Shown here: positions 46,153 through 55,190 of the stretch, one piece after another
Position numbering within the stretch: position 1 is the first letter of the stretch
Layout: every line of letters begins with the position of its first letter
Assembly (NCBI RefSeq): GCF_001612725.1
Contig: NZ_BDAZ01000008.1
Coordinates: 372,001 to 436,000 of the forward strand
DNA: 64,000 bases
Source: Nocardia anaemiae NBRC 100462
GTDB lineage: Bacteria > Actinomycetota > Actinomycetes > Mycobacteriales > Mycobacteriaceae
Direction of reading: 5' to 3'
Notes under the pieces: generated by a model
What the model was told of the DNA's origin: nothing
Seen by the model: only the letters and a program-made list of their open reading frames with translations
The model's database searches: none
Program-made: the position numbers and the translations under genes

Positions 46153-47007
46153 TCAGGCGCCGGTTTCGGCGGCGCGCTGGTAGCCGCGGATCGCCGGGTA
46201 CGCGAATACGACGATGAGCCCGACCACCCAGGCGACGGTCTTCAACAGTGGTTCGGCGACGGCACCGCCGTAGGACAGTCCCTTCATCGCGTCGATGGCA
46301 CAGCTCATCGGCTGATTCGCCACCACATCCTGCAACCAGGTCGGATACGCGATCACCGGCACGAACCCGGAATTGAAGAACATCAGCAGGGTATTGACGA
46401 TGCCGATAACGCTGACCAGCATGACGCCCTCGGTAATGGTCGCCAGCGCCGTGACCAGCACCGCGAAGCCGACGCCGAACAGCACCGGGATGCCGATCAA
46501 TGCGATGGCCGCCAGCGGCCCCTGCCCGAAGCGGAAGCCGAGCGAGAAGCCGACCGCGATCACGAACAGCGTGGTGACCAGCACCCGGACCGCCTCGGCG
46601 AACAGCCTGCCGGTCAGTCCGGCCGCCCGATGCACCGGCATGGTCCAGAACCGACCGAGCAGCCCGGTGAACTTCTCACCCTTGAAGCCGAGCGCGCTGA
46701 CCACCGCACCGGACATCGCCGCGACCAACGTGATCAGCGCGACCTGTCCATAGATGCTCGGCTTACCGGTGGCCGCGGTGATCGAATTGCCGAGCACGAC
46801 GCGGAACATGAACAGCGTCAGCGCCGGATAGAGCAGCGTCTGGATGGTTGTTGCGGGATCGCGCGCCCACACCAAGAGCAGCCGCTTGCACTGGATCAGA
46901 CTGTGCGTGATCCAGGTCGACAGCGCGCGTTCGGATGGCGTGGCCACCCGCGGCAGCGGGTCGAATCCGTCCACCTCGGTGCGCTCCAAGGTCTCGACCG
47001 AACTCAT
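46153..47007 (-). CDS. ABC-2 permease, second Drr-type exporter
   Basis: This 284-residue permease has six hydrophobic segments and is the third gene of the exporter. It has an extended cytoplasmic N-terminus (TWITHSLIQCKRLLLVWARD) and ABC-2 core elements (LYPALTLFMFRVVLG, NSGFVPVIAYPTWLQDVVAN). It probably pairs with the permease at 47004-47822. The start ATG 47007 overlaps that gene by 4 bases. Substrate unknown. The corresponding gene of the siderophore exporter is cut off at the left edge of the window. Confidence 0.87.
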   Translation of the reverse strand: MSSVETLERTEVDGFDPLPRVATPSERALSTWITHSLIQCKRLLLVWARDPATTIQTLLYPALTLFMFRVVLGNSITAATGKPSIYGQVALITLVAAMSGAVVSALGFKGEKFTGLLGRFWTMPVHRAAGLTGRLFAEAVRVLVTTLFVIAVGFSLGFRFGQGPLAAIALIGIPVLFGVGFAVLVTALATITEGVMLVSVIGIVNTLLMFFNSGFVPVIAYPTWLQDVVANQPMSCAIDAMKGLSYGGAVAEPLLKTVAWVVGLIVVFAYPAIRGYQRAAETGA

Positions 47008-47822
47008 GACCGCCTCACACTCGCCCAGATCGCCAACGGAGTGAAGACGATCGCCATACCGCCCAGCCAGGTCAGCGGCACCCACAGCACATCCCAGCTC
47101 ACCCCGTCATGGGCCATATCGCGCATCGCGAAGGAGAACTGGGAGATCGGCTGATTGCGCACGAACGGCCGGATCCACATCGGAAAACTGCGCTCCGGGA
47201 CGAATCCACAGGACAGCATGCCGAAGATCAAGGTGGGCAGCGTCAATGCCTGACTCAGCGATTCCGGACTCTTGGTCAGGCTGCCGAGCGCGTCCGCGCC
47301 GAGTGCGAGCACGGTACCGACCGCGATGGAGAAGACGCAGAACAGCACGGCCTGACCGAGTCCGGCTATGAAGCGGAAGCCGATCATGTAGCCGAAGATG
47401 ATCGCCGCGGTCAGCGCCGTCAGCGAACGCACCAGGCCAGCGCCGATGCGTGCGCTCAATGGCACAAGCGCGCCGATCGGCATCGTCTGTAGTCGAGTGC
47501 TCAGACCGGTCAGCGCCTCGTACGCGGACAGCTGCGCATTCGACATCATCGTGAACGCCATGGTCTGCAGCACGATGATGGGCATGACGAACTGGGCGTA
47601 GTCGATGCCCTGGAACTTCATCACGAACCGCAGCGGCAGATAGAACCCCAGGGTGAACACCAGCGGGGTGATCATCGCGACGATCAGTTCGCCCTTGACG
47701 GCCATCGTCCGCACAATGCGTCCGGCCAGCGCTCGCCACTGCGCGAAGTAAGAGAGTCTGGCCACGGGCAGCTCGGCGAAGAGCAGCGCCGAATCGGGCC
47801 GCTCGACGGTTGGGGAACTCAC
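47004..47822 (-). CDS. ABC-2 permease, second Drr-type exporter
   Basis: This 272-residue permease has six membrane segments. Its C-terminal region FVPERSFPMWIRPFVRNQP and mid-segments (DYAQFVMPIIVLQTMAF, LQTMPIGALVPLSARIGAGL) parallel the permease at 92-856 strongly, indicating duplication of the whole exporter. The GTG start shares one base with the ATPase stop. It is co-expressed with the next permease through a 4-base overlap. No substrate can be assigned. Confidence 0.87.
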   Translation of the reverse strand: MSSPTVERPDSALLFAELPVARLSYFAQWRALAGRIVRTMAVKGELIVAMITPLVFTLGFYLPLRFVMKFQGIDYAQFVMPIIVLQTMAFTMMSNAQLSAYEALTGLSTRLQTMPIGALVPLSARIGAGLVRSLTALTAAIIFGYMIGFRFIAGLGQAVLFCVFSIAVGTVLALGADALGSLTKSPESLSQALTLPTLIFGMLSCGFVPERSFPMWIRPFVRNQPISQFSFAMRDMAHDGVSWDVLWVPLTWLGGMAIVFTPLAIWASVRRS

Positions 47823-48826
47823 TAGTGGCCGCCCGAATGGCCGGTGATGGAAAGGAAGACATCGTCGAGCGAGGGCCTGCGCAGCGCGATATCGGCCAAT
47901 TGGATCCCGGCGGCGTCGAGCCTGCGCAATGCCTCCGACAGCGTGGTCGCGCCGTCGGGTGCGGGAATCGAGATCCGGTCGCCGCCATCGAGGTCGGCGA
48001 GCACGGCGGCGGGCACCAGATCACCGAGTGCGTTGGCGGCCTTGCCGAGCTGACCCGGATCCAGCGGGACCACCTCGCAATAGCTGCCGCCGGTCTTCTC
48101 CTTGAGTTCGTCGGCGGTGCCCTCGGCGATCACCGTGCCCTTATCGATGACGATGATGTTGTCGCTGAGCACATCGGCTTCCTCGAGGTACTGCGTGGTG
48201 AGCAGCACTGTGATGCCCTGATTCTTCAGCGCGGTCACCAGATCCCACACGCCCTGCCGACTGCGCGGATCCAGACCGGTGGTCGGCTCGTCGAGGAATA
48301 CCACCTCCGGACGCACCACCAGCCCACAGGCGATATCGACCCGACGACGCATACCGCCGGAGTAATGGCGCACCGCGCGACGGCCCGCGTGCACCAGGTC
48401 GAATTCCTCGAGCAGGGTGTCGGCGCGCTTGCGGGCGGCCGATTTGCCCAGGCCCATCAGGCGGCCGAACAATTCCAGGTTTTCCCGACCGGAGAGGTTC
48501 TCGTCGAGCGCGGCGTACTGGCCGGTCATCATGATCGAGCGGCGCACACCCGCCGGATCCTTCAGCACATCGTGGCCCGCGACAACGGCGGTGCCGGAGT
48601 CCGGGCGCAGCAGGGTCGACAGCACTTTGACCATGGTGGTCTTGCCCGCACCGTTGGGCCCGAGGATGCCGAGCACGCTGGCCCGCGCGGCGGTGAAGCT
48701 GATGCCCTGCAGCGCGTGCACATCGCCGAATGACTTCCGGACATCCGCAACCGCGACCGCGACGTCACCACCATCGATGGGTGGTGGCTCGCTGGTATGC
48801 GAATCCGCTTGGTTCAAGCTCGGCAT
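47822..48826 (-). CDS. ABC exporter ATP-binding protein, DrrA-like (second exporter)
   Basis: This 334-residue DrrA-type ATPase has Walker A GPNGAGKTT, signature YSGGMRRR, Walker B VVFLDEPTTGLD, then TTQYLEEADVLSDNI. It has the extended C-terminal region ending LRRPSLDDVFLSIT. It is closely related to the ATPase at 853-1809. The start ATG 48826 follows GGAGAG. Unlike the first exporter it is not attached to an NRPS gene in this window, so its cargo is open. A 400-base intergenic region with hairpins precedes it. Confidence 0.9.
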   Translation of the reverse strand: MPSLNQADSHTSEPPPIDGGDVAVAVADVRKSFGDVHALQGISFTAARASVLGILGPNGAGKTTMVKVLSTLLRPDSGTAVVAGHDVLKDPAGVRRSIMMTGQYAALDENLSGRENLELFGRLMGLGKSAARKRADTLLEEFDLVHAGRRAVRHYSGGMRRRVDIACGLVVRPEVVFLDEPTTGLDPRSRQGVWDLVTALKNQGITVLLTTQYLEEADVLSDNIIVIDKGTVIAEGTADELKEKTGGSYCEVVPLDPGQLGKAANALGDLVPAAVLADLDGGDRISIPAPDGATTLSEALRRLDAAGIQLADIALRRPSLDDVFLSITGHSGGH

Positions 48827-49225
48827 CAACTCTCCACTTTGTCTGATCGGCGGCGTTCGCGGGGCCTTGGGCGGCGACCGCGGGTCGCCAAGAGTGTGGG
48901 CAATGAATACATCCCGGTTGGTGATCCCTGCCGCCAAGCGTGATGTTACCGGCAGGGCCATCTCCGCAGGGCCGACCGAGCCATACCCAGTGAACTGCGA
49001 CCTAAGTGTGTCCTTACTCACATTTCTTCCCGCTGCTCCGCCCGAGCGGAGAACGTCGCTGGTGACGGCCCTCCAGGGGCAGCGTAGGGGCGGTGGCGCC
49101 ACCTTGTCCGGCCGTCGCGGCGACCATAGTCTGCTAATGGGGGAACACGCACTCACTCGTTTGCGGCAGCGCTGCTTCGCCAAGCGTTCAGCGGCTGCGG
49201 TGGATCGACCCTGCGAGAGGTGACC
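48827..49225. other. Intergenic region with two hairpins between divergent genes
   Basis: About 400 bases separate the exporter (minus) from the aldehyde dehydrogenase-like gene (plus). Two inverted repeats are visible: GGCGACC/GGTCGCC with a 3-base loop (48873-48889), and CCCTGCCG/CGGCAGGG with a 16-base loop (48926-48957). They could be operators or leader structures for the exporter. No gene was found here. Confidence 0.45.
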
Positions 49226-50746
49226 ATGGCCGAGACCGCGCAGCCGAGGCTGGCAGCGCATACGGGAGGATCGGGCCGACCGAACGTGCTGACGTCCTAT
49301 GACCCGCGCACCGGCGAAATCGTCGGCAACTACGCCGTGATGGGCGCTGGCGAAATCAACCGCACCGTGCGCGCCGCCCGCTCCGCCGAAAAGTGGTGGG
49401 CGGAACTGGGATTCAGCGCCCGCAAACGCTGGCTACTGGATTGGAAACGCAGTATCGCCAGGCGCGCAGGCGAATTGGTGGAAATCCTGTGCGAGGAAAC
49501 CGGAAAACCGGAGGCGGACGCGGCAATCGAGGTGATGCTCGCCGTCGAGAATCTGGATTGGGCGGCCCGCAATGCCGCGCGCGTGCTGGACCGGCGCAAG
49601 CTCGGCTCCACCTGGCTGACCCGCAATCAGCACGCCTCGGTCGGCTATCTGCCGCTCGGTGTGGTCGGCGTGCTCGGGCCGTGGAACAACCCGGTGTTCA
49701 CCCCGATGGGCTCGATCGCCTACGCGATGGCCGCTGGCAACGCCGTGGTGTTCAAACCCGATGAGCTCACCACCGGTGTCGGGGTCTGGCTGGCCGACAG
49801 CTGGAACCGGCTGGCGCCGAATCAGCCTGTGCTGCAGGTCGTTACCGGGGATCACGCCACCACGGCGGCGCTGTGTCGGGCCAAGGTGGACAAAATCGCC
49901 TATGCCGGTTCGGATGCGGGCTCGCGCGAGGTGATCAAGCTGTGCGCGCAGACCTTGACACCGGTGGTGGTCGAGCGAAACGGCAAGGGCACCATGGTGG
50001 TCCACGTCGACGCCAAACTCGACGAGGCGGCCGAGGCCGCCGTCTTCGGCGCGATGGCCAATGCTGGCCAGAACTCCACCGGCATCCAGCGGGCCTATGT
50101 CGCCAACTCCGTCTACGACCGATTCCTGGAACTGGTGATCGAACAGGCGCGGCGGCTGCGGCCCGGCGCGGATAAGCGCGCGTCCTACGGTCCGATGATT
50201 CTGGAATCGCAGGTCGACGTGGTGCGCAAGCAGGTGCGCGACGCGGTGGCCAGGGGCGGGCGCGCGGTGGTCGGCGGACTGGATTCGATTCGCGATCCCT
50301 ATATCGAACCGATCGTCTTGACCGACGTGCCGGAGGAGAGCGTCGCGATTACCGGCGAGGGCATCGGACCGCTGCTGATCGTCAACAAGGTCGCGAATAT
50401 GGACGATGCGGCGCAACGGATCAACGCGGTCGGCAATGGTGTCGCGGTGTCGGTGTTCACTCGCGACGTGCACGGCATCGAATCCTTCGCCGAGCAGCTT
50501 CGGGTCGGCGTTGTGACCATCAATTCTTCGACCGCGTATGCCGGAATTCCGGCGCTGCCCTTCGGCGGGGTCGGCGAATACGGGCAGGGACACCATCACG
50601 GCGATCAGGGACTGCGCGAGTTCAGCCGGACGCTGGCGATCGCGCGCAAGCGGTATCGGGCGCCGGTGAATCTGTCCACCTTCGACCGGCGTCCTCGCCA
50701 CCTGCGCACCGCCAAAGCCATCTTCCGGATGCGCCACGGTCGCTAG
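49226..50746 (+). CDS. Aldehyde dehydrogenase-family protein lacking the catalytic Cys
   Basis: This 506-residue protein has an ALDH fold. The NAD-binding region reads GVLGPWNNPVF and AMAAGNAVVFKPDEL, the Glu-region VVVERNGKG, and the end LPFGGVGEYGQGHHHGDQGL. In normal members the nucleophile is Cys in GQxC; here the motif is NAGQNSTGIQRAYV with a TCC serine codon. The Glu block is also altered (RNG for LGG). It may therefore have lost dehydrogenase activity or act as an esterase or scaffold. The start ATG 49226 follows GAGAGG. The reaction is not assigned. Confidence 0.8.
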   Translation: MAETAQPRLAAHTGGSGRPNVLTSYDPRTGEIVGNYAVMGAGEINRTVRAARSAEKWWAELGFSARKRWLLDWKRSIARRAGELVEILCEETGKPEADAAIEVMLAVENLDWAARNAARVLDRRKLGSTWLTRNQHASVGYLPLGVVGVLGPWNNPVFTPMGSIAYAMAAGNAVVFKPDELTTGVGVWLADSWNRLAPNQPVLQVVTGDHATTAALCRAKVDKIAYAGSDAGSREVIKLCAQTLTPVVVERNGKGTMVVHVDAKLDEAAEAAVFGAMANAGQNSTGIQRAYVANSVYDRFLELVIEQARRLRPGADKRASYGPMILESQVDVVRKQVRDAVARGGRAVVGGLDSIRDPYIEPIVLTDVPEESVAITGEGIGPLLIVNKVANMDDAAQRINAVGNGVAVSVFTRDVHGIESFAEQLRVGVVTINSSTAYAGIPALPFGGVGEYGQGHHHGDQGLREFSRTLAIARKRYRAPVNLSTFDRRPRHLRTAKAIFRMRHGR

Positions 50747-50806
50747 CGCCGCGGTGACTCCGCGCATCCGGCACGTCCCGTGATCGGTGGCGGGGTGCCC
50801 GCGCGA

Positions 50807-51610
50807 TCAGTCGGCGAAGACCGGCTTGCGCTTGGTGAGCATGGCGGTGGCGCCCTCGAAGAAATCGGGGGACTGGAGCAGTTCGCTCTGGCCGGACTTT
50901 TCGGCGGCGAGGGTGGAGTCCAGTGCCGAGAGGGTTGCGGCGTTGAGTGCCTTCTTGGTGAGTTCGAGTGCGCGGCGCGGGCCCGCGGCGATCTTGGCGG
51001 CCGCGGCCTCGACCTTGGCGTCGAGTTCGTCCTCCGGAACCACGGCGGTGAACAGCCCGGCCGCCTTGGCCGCTGGCGCGGGGAGTCGCTCGCCGAGCAG
51101 TGCCATTTCCGCGGCCAGCGGGCGTCCGGCCGCGGCGGCGACCATGGACGCGGCGCCGCCGTCGGGCATCAGACCGATATTGATGAAGGCAAGCAGCAGG
51201 TAGGAATCCTCGGCGGCATAGACCAGATCGGCGGCCAGCGCGATGCCGACGCCGACACCCGCGGCCGCCCCCTTGACCCGCGCGATGACCGGAATCGGCG
51301 CGTCCACAATGGCTTTCACGAGCCGGTTGGCCGCATCCATCACCATGTCCGAGGTGATCCCGCGCTGCGCCTCGGAGGCGGTTGCGGCAAGATCGGCGCC
51401 GGTGCAGAAGTCGCCGCCCTCGCCGGTCAATACGATCACCCGCACCGAACGGTCCTCGGCGGCTGCGAGGAAGGTGTCACCGAGGGCGACCATCGTGTCG
51501 TAGTCGATGGCGTTCTTGCGCTTGGGCTTGGTGAGCGTGACCCGGAGCACCTTGCCGTCGCGGACGGCACTGAAACCCGCGGATGTGGTCGCCGAATCGG
51601 GGTTGCTCAT
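50807..51610 (-). CDS. Enoyl-CoA hydratase/isomerase (crotonase) family protein
   Basis: This 267-residue crotonase shows the oxyanion-hole region GGDFCTGADLAATA (about residue 65) and GAAAGVGVGIALAADLVYAAE (about 105). It also has the NIGLMPDGGAASMV segment, where an Asp takes the place of a catalytic Glu. This last feature is more typical of isomerases or PaaG-like enzymes than of simple hydratases. It acts on acyl-CoA in fatty-acid or aromatic degradation. The start ATG 51610 has AGGAG 6 bases upstream. It is divergent from a double-TetR regulator. Confidence 0.83.
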   Translation of the reverse strand: MSNPDSATTSAGFSAVRDGKVLRVTLTKPKRKNAIDYDTMVALGDTFLAAAEDRSVRVIVLTGEGGDFCTGADLAATASEAQRGITSDMVMDAANRLVKAIVDAPIPVIARVKGAAAGVGVGIALAADLVYAAEDSYLLLAFINIGLMPDGGAASMVAAAAGRPLAAEMALLGERLPAPAAKAAGLFTAVVPEDELDAKVEAAAAKIAAGPRRALELTKKALNAATLSALDSTLAAEKSGQSELLQSPDFFEGATAMLTKRKPVFAD

Positions 51611-51654
51611 TTGGTGCTCCTGGTCTGGAATCCGGCGGGGCATTCCCATGAATG

Positions 51655-51685
51655 GTGGTTAACTTTGCGAATTGTGGTTAACTTA
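51655..51685. promoter_or_regulatory. Direct repeats GTGGTTAACTT in the divergent promoter
   Basis: GTGGTTAACTTT (51655) and GTGGTTAACTTA (51674) repeat with a 19-base period, each holding the palindrome GTTAAC. They lie between the crotonase and double-TetR genes and overlap likely promoters on both strands. They are plausible operator pairs for the adjacent two-headed regulator. Confidence 0.6.
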
Positions 51686-51740
51686 GGATGATTTGTCCGG
51701 CGCTGTCAACCAGCGGCGCCGTAGCGGAACGGAGAGCTGG

Positions 51741-52988
51741 ATGGTCGCGGATCGCAGCGAGGTCGGTCTCGCTTCCGCGCGGCCTGACACAGCTGCGAGC
51801 AGGACGGGAGCCGAGCCTGCCCAGTCGGTGCGGCGGCGCCCGAAGGATCGCAAGGTCCAGATCATCCGGGCCGCCGCGCGCGCGTTCAGCGAACGCGGGT
51901 ATTACCCGGTCGGCGTCGACGAGATCGCCGCCGAGGTCGGCATCTCCGGGCCCGCGCTGTATCGCCACTTCGCGAATAAGTACGCCCTGCTGGTCGCGGC
52001 CGCCGAAGAAGGCGCCTTGCACCTGCTGAAGATCGCGCGGGCGGCGGACGATCCGAATCTCGATCCGGAACCCAGGCTCGACGCCCTGATCAAGGCGATC
52101 AGCGAACACACCATCGATATCCGTCGCGAGGCCGGACTGTACCGCTGGGAGCGGCGCTACCTGGAGGCCGACGACCGCGCCCGGATCAGAAAGGTCTACG
52201 ACGCGCTCAACGCGACGCTGGCCGAACCGATCGGACAGCTGCGCCCCACCGCACCACCCGCCGACGTGGCAATGCTCGCCGCCGGGGTGCTCAGCGCCAT
52301 CGCCAGCATCTCCTCGCATCGCACCACGCTCGCCACCGCCCGGCTGATGCCGCTGCTGCGCGAGATGAGCTGGTCGATCCTGCGCGCCGAACTGCCACCG
52401 GCACCGACCGAGCCCGAGCCCGCACCGGCCACCCGCGGCCTGCCGGTCACCTCGAAACGCGAACAGTTGCTCACCGAGGCGATCCGAATCTTCGGTCGCC
52501 AGGGCTATCACGAGGCCAGCATCGAGGAAATCGGCGCGGCCGTCGGCATCAACGCCTCCAGCGTCTACCGGTACTTCACCAGCAAGGCCGACCTGCTCGC
52601 CGCCGCCTTCTACCGCACCGGCGACCGGTTGGCCATCGCGATCACCGAGGCGCTGGCCGAGGCCGCCAGCCGTCCGGACGCGGCCCGGCGCATCGCCTAC
52701 CGCTATGCCAGGCTCACCTTCTCGATGCCGGAGATCCTGCCGGTCTACTACGCCGAATTCAGCAATCTGCCGCAGGCCGAACAGCACAAGCTGCGCGTCA
52801 TCCAACGCCAGAACGTGCTGGAGTGGGCCAACCTGCTCGACGGCGATTCGGTGGAGGCGCGCTTCCGCGTGCACGCCGCCATCGCTCAGGTGATCGACGT
52901 GGGCCGATTGACCAAATTCGACCCACGTCCCGAGCAACTGGCCCGAGTCTGCGCCCTGATGGAGGCCGTGCTCCTCGGCTTCGAATAG
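51741..52988 (+). CDS. Double TetR-family regulator, Mce3R-like
   Basis: This 415-residue protein has two complete TetR modules in tandem. HTH one is ARAFSERGYYPVGVDEIAAE then VGISGPALYRHFANKY (about residues 45-90). HTH two is AIRIFGRQGYHEASIEEIGA then VGINASSVYRYFTSKADLL (about 247-290). A Pro-rich linker near 220-235 joins them. This layout is known in Mce3R of M. tuberculosis, which controls lipid and sterol-related genes. Here the divergent neighbour is a crotonase, so a lipid catabolism role is likely (inference). The start ATG 51741 follows GGAGAG. Confidence 0.85.
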   Translation: MVADRSEVGLASARPDTAASRTGAEPAQSVRRRPKDRKVQIIRAAARAFSERGYYPVGVDEIAAEVGISGPALYRHFANKYALLVAAAEEGALHLLKIARAADDPNLDPEPRLDALIKAISEHTIDIRREAGLYRWERRYLEADDRARIRKVYDALNATLAEPIGQLRPTAPPADVAMLAAGVLSAIASISSHRTTLATARLMPLLREMSWSILRAELPPAPTEPEPAPATRGLPVTSKREQLLTEAIRIFGRQGYHEASIEEIGAAVGINASSVYRYFTSKADLLAAAFYRTGDRLAIAITEALAEAASRPDAARRIAYRYARLTFSMPEILPVYYAEFSNLPQAEQHKLRVIQRQNVLEWANLLDGDSVEARFRVHAAIAQVIDVGRLTKFDPRPEQLARVCALMEAVLLGFE

Positions 52989-53053
52989 CGGCTGATCGCC
53001 GAGGCGGGATCCAAGGCGGATCCTCTCGCATCCTCGACTGCGACGATGGAGCG

Positions 53054-53608
53054 ATGAACGACAACGGAGACCCTGTGCTGTACGCCATCGTCACCGGCGC
53101 GTCCGCGGCTCGCGATGTCGGCAAGCTCGTTGATCTGGCTCGAGCCGACGGGTGGGACGTGTGCGTGATCGCGTCGCTGGAGGGGCGGCGGTTCATCGAT
53201 ACGGATGCGCTGGCGGCCGAGACGGGGCATCCGGTACGCACCGAGTACAAGGACCCGGGTGCTCCCGATGTGCTTCCGCCCGCTGATGCGATGATCGCCG
53301 CGCCGATTACGTGTAATTCGGTTGCGAAGTGGGCGGCCGGAATCTCGGATACGTTGCCGCTCGGTTTGTTGGTCGAAGCGGTGGGCAAGGGGTTGCCGGT
53401 CGTCGCCGTGCCCTTCTCCAGTCGGGCGCAAATCAGCTTTCCCGCAGTGCAGGAGGCGATTCGCAAGCTGTCGAGTTGGGGCGTAGCGATGATCGACATC
53501 TACGAACAGCAGGAGCCGGACGCCGGGGAGAACTCTATCGACGAGTTCCCCTGGGCCGCCGCATGGCGAGCGGTGCGTGCGGATCCACGCAGCCCGCACC
53601 CGAGTTAG
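53054..53608 (+). CDS. Flavoprotein (HFCD superfamily-like)
   Basis: This 184-residue protein resembles the homo-oligomeric flavin-containing Cys decarboxylase family. It has an N-terminal LYAIVTGASAARDVGKLVDL, an ADAMIAAPITCNSVAKWAAG segment (the PxTxNTxAK region that binds FMN) and LPVVAVPFSSRAQ. Known members decarboxylate phosphopantothenoyl-cysteine or peptides, but a role here is not evident. The ribosome site at ATG 53054 is weak; GTG 53074 is an alternative. No operon partner is seen. Confidence 0.65.
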   Translation: MNDNGDPVLYAIVTGASAARDVGKLVDLARADGWDVCVIASLEGRRFIDTDALAAETGHPVRTEYKDPGAPDVLPPADAMIAAPITCNSVAKWAAGISDTLPLGLLVEAVGKGLPVVAVPFSSRAQISFPAVQEAIRKLSSWGVAMIDIYEQQEPDAGENSIDEFPWAAAWRAVRADPRSPHPS

Positions 53609-53698
53609 CCCGGAAAGTTCGCACCCACCATCGGCGCCAACGCGGCAGAGTGATCCCGAACACAAGTGTGCCCGCACGAGCGACTATGTTGATCGGCT

Positions 53699-54724
53699 AT
53701 GGCTTACCTGGTTACTGGAGCAACTGGGTTCATCGGTCGATTTCTCATTCCCGAGCTGCTGAAACGGGAAGGGGATGTGCATGTGCTGGTCCGGCCCGGG
53801 GTTGATTCGGCGGATCGGTATACCTGCTGTGCTCGGGAGTGGATGGGTGGCGAGCGGGTGCGGGCGGTGCGCGGGGATATGGGCGCACCCGGGCTCGGTA
53901 TCGATCCAGCGTGGATCGCCGAGCATCGGGGTTCGATCGAGCATGTCTTCCATCTGGCATCGAGTTACGACCTCGCCGAGCGCGGCGGCGGCACCAGACA
54001 TGTCATCGATGTCGTGCGGGAGCTGGAAGCCACTCTGCTGCATCATGTTTCGACGGTGGATGTGGCGGGCGGATTCGACGGACTGTTCACCGAGGACATG
54101 TTCGACGAGGGGCAGGTGCTGAGTTCGCCCATGCAGCGGGCGAAATTCGAGGCCGAGAAGATTGTGCGCGAATCCGGGTTGGGCTGGCGGATCTATCGGC
54201 CCTCGATCGTGATCGGACACTCGCGCACCGGTGAGATCGATCGAATCGAGGGTCCGTACTATTTCTTCCGGCTGCTGCGGATGGCCGCGCAGTTGCCGAG
54301 GCTTCTGCCGGTGCTGGTGCCGAAACTTGGGGAAACCAATATGGTCCCGGTCGATTTCGTGGCTCGCGCACTTGCCCACATCGCCCACCGACCCGACGCC
54401 AACCACACCACCTACCACCTGGCCGATCCGCGTCGACAGAGCGCCGCCGAGGCGCTGAATCTGTTCGCCGACGAGGCCGGTGCGCCGCATCTGGTGGAGG
54501 TGATGCCCAAGCGCACCCTCGAGATGATGCTTCGCGTGCCCGGCACGAGCTGGCTGCTCCCCCGCGTCGGCGTCCCCCAGGATGTGTTGGAGCACAGCGA
54601 ATTCAGCTGCTGGTTCGACTGCCGCAACGCCACAGCCGCACTCGCGGGCACCGACATCAAGGTGCCGCCGCTGGCCGCTTATGCCCCGCTGATCTGGAAG
54701 TACTGGATCGAGAACTGGGTCTGA
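53699..54724 (+). CDS. NAD(P)-binding SDR-type reductase with altered active site
   Basis: This 341-residue protein is of the extended SDR/NAD-dependent epimerase or fatty acyl-reductase type. The Rossmann motif is TGATGFIG near residue 6, and HHVSTVDVAG and YRPSIVIGHS follow. Where most relatives have a Tyr-x-x-x-Lys pair, this protein shows PMQRAKFEAEK with Met replacing Tyr, while Lys is kept. Redox activity may be lost or changed. It is convergent with the HxlR gene, with no gap between stops. The substrate is unknown. Confidence 0.8.
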   Translation: MAYLVTGATGFIGRFLIPELLKREGDVHVLVRPGVDSADRYTCCAREWMGGERVRAVRGDMGAPGLGIDPAWIAEHRGSIEHVFHLASSYDLAERGGGTRHVIDVVRELEATLLHHVSTVDVAGGFDGLFTEDMFDEGQVLSSPMQRAKFEAEKIVRESGLGWRIYRPSIVIGHSRTGEIDRIEGPYYFFRLLRMAAQLPRLLPVLVPKLGETNMVPVDFVARALAHIAHRPDANHTTYHLADPRRQSAAEALNLFADEAGAPHLVEVMPKRTLEMMLRVPGTSWLLPRVGVPQDVLEHSEFSCWFDCRNATAALAGTDIKVPPLAAYAPLIWKYWIENWV

Positions 54725-55099
54725 TCAGCCCGCCCGCTCGTATTCGGCTCTGGCCGCGTCGATTTCGTCGATGTGCTCGATGGCCCAGTCCCGCAGCACA
54801 TCGACGGCGGCACTGAGACTGCGACCGAGCGGTGTCAGCGTGTATTCGACGGTGACCGGCACGGTCGGATAGACCGTGCGCGACACCATGCCGTCGCGTT
54901 CCAGACCGCGCAGCGTCTGGGTGAGCATCTTCTGCGTGATGCCCTGCACCTGCCTGCGCAGCTCCGAGAAGCGCAGCGTTCCCGGCTTCAGGGCCAGCAG
55001 CACGAGCCCGGTCCAGCGTTCACCGAGCCGATCGAAGACCGCGCGGGACGGGCAGTTCAGGTTGAAGATATCGTATGCCATGGGATCGTTGGTATCCAC
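54725..55099 (-). CDS. HxlR-family transcriptional regulator
   Basis: This 124-residue HxlR (MarR-like) regulator has the Cys-containing opening NCPSRAVFDRLGERWTGLVL and a winged HTH reading RFSELRRQVQGITQKMLTQTLRGLE. The N-terminal Cys could sense electrophiles, as in some HxlR members. It is divergent from the zinc-type reductase at 55191, separated by about 90 bases that contain a GGTA...TACC palindrome (55102-55113). It probably controls that gene. Confidence 0.87.
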   Translation of the reverse strand: MDTNDPMAYDIFNLNCPSRAVFDRLGERWTGLVLLALKPGTLRFSELRRQVQGITQKMLTQTLRGLERDGMVSRTVYPTVPVTVEYTLTPLGRSLSAAVDVLRDWAIEHIDEIDAARAEYERAG

Positions 55100-55190
55100 C
55101 AGGTACCTATACCACTAATTACTGCCTTCTTTCATCCGGAAACCAACCCTCTTAGTGTCGTTTTCATCGCAACGACCAGGAGGAAGTCAG

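Noticed and set aside
49433..50767. Minus-strand frame of 444 codons
   Set aside because: Antisense of the aldehyde dehydrogenase-like gene; no family features.
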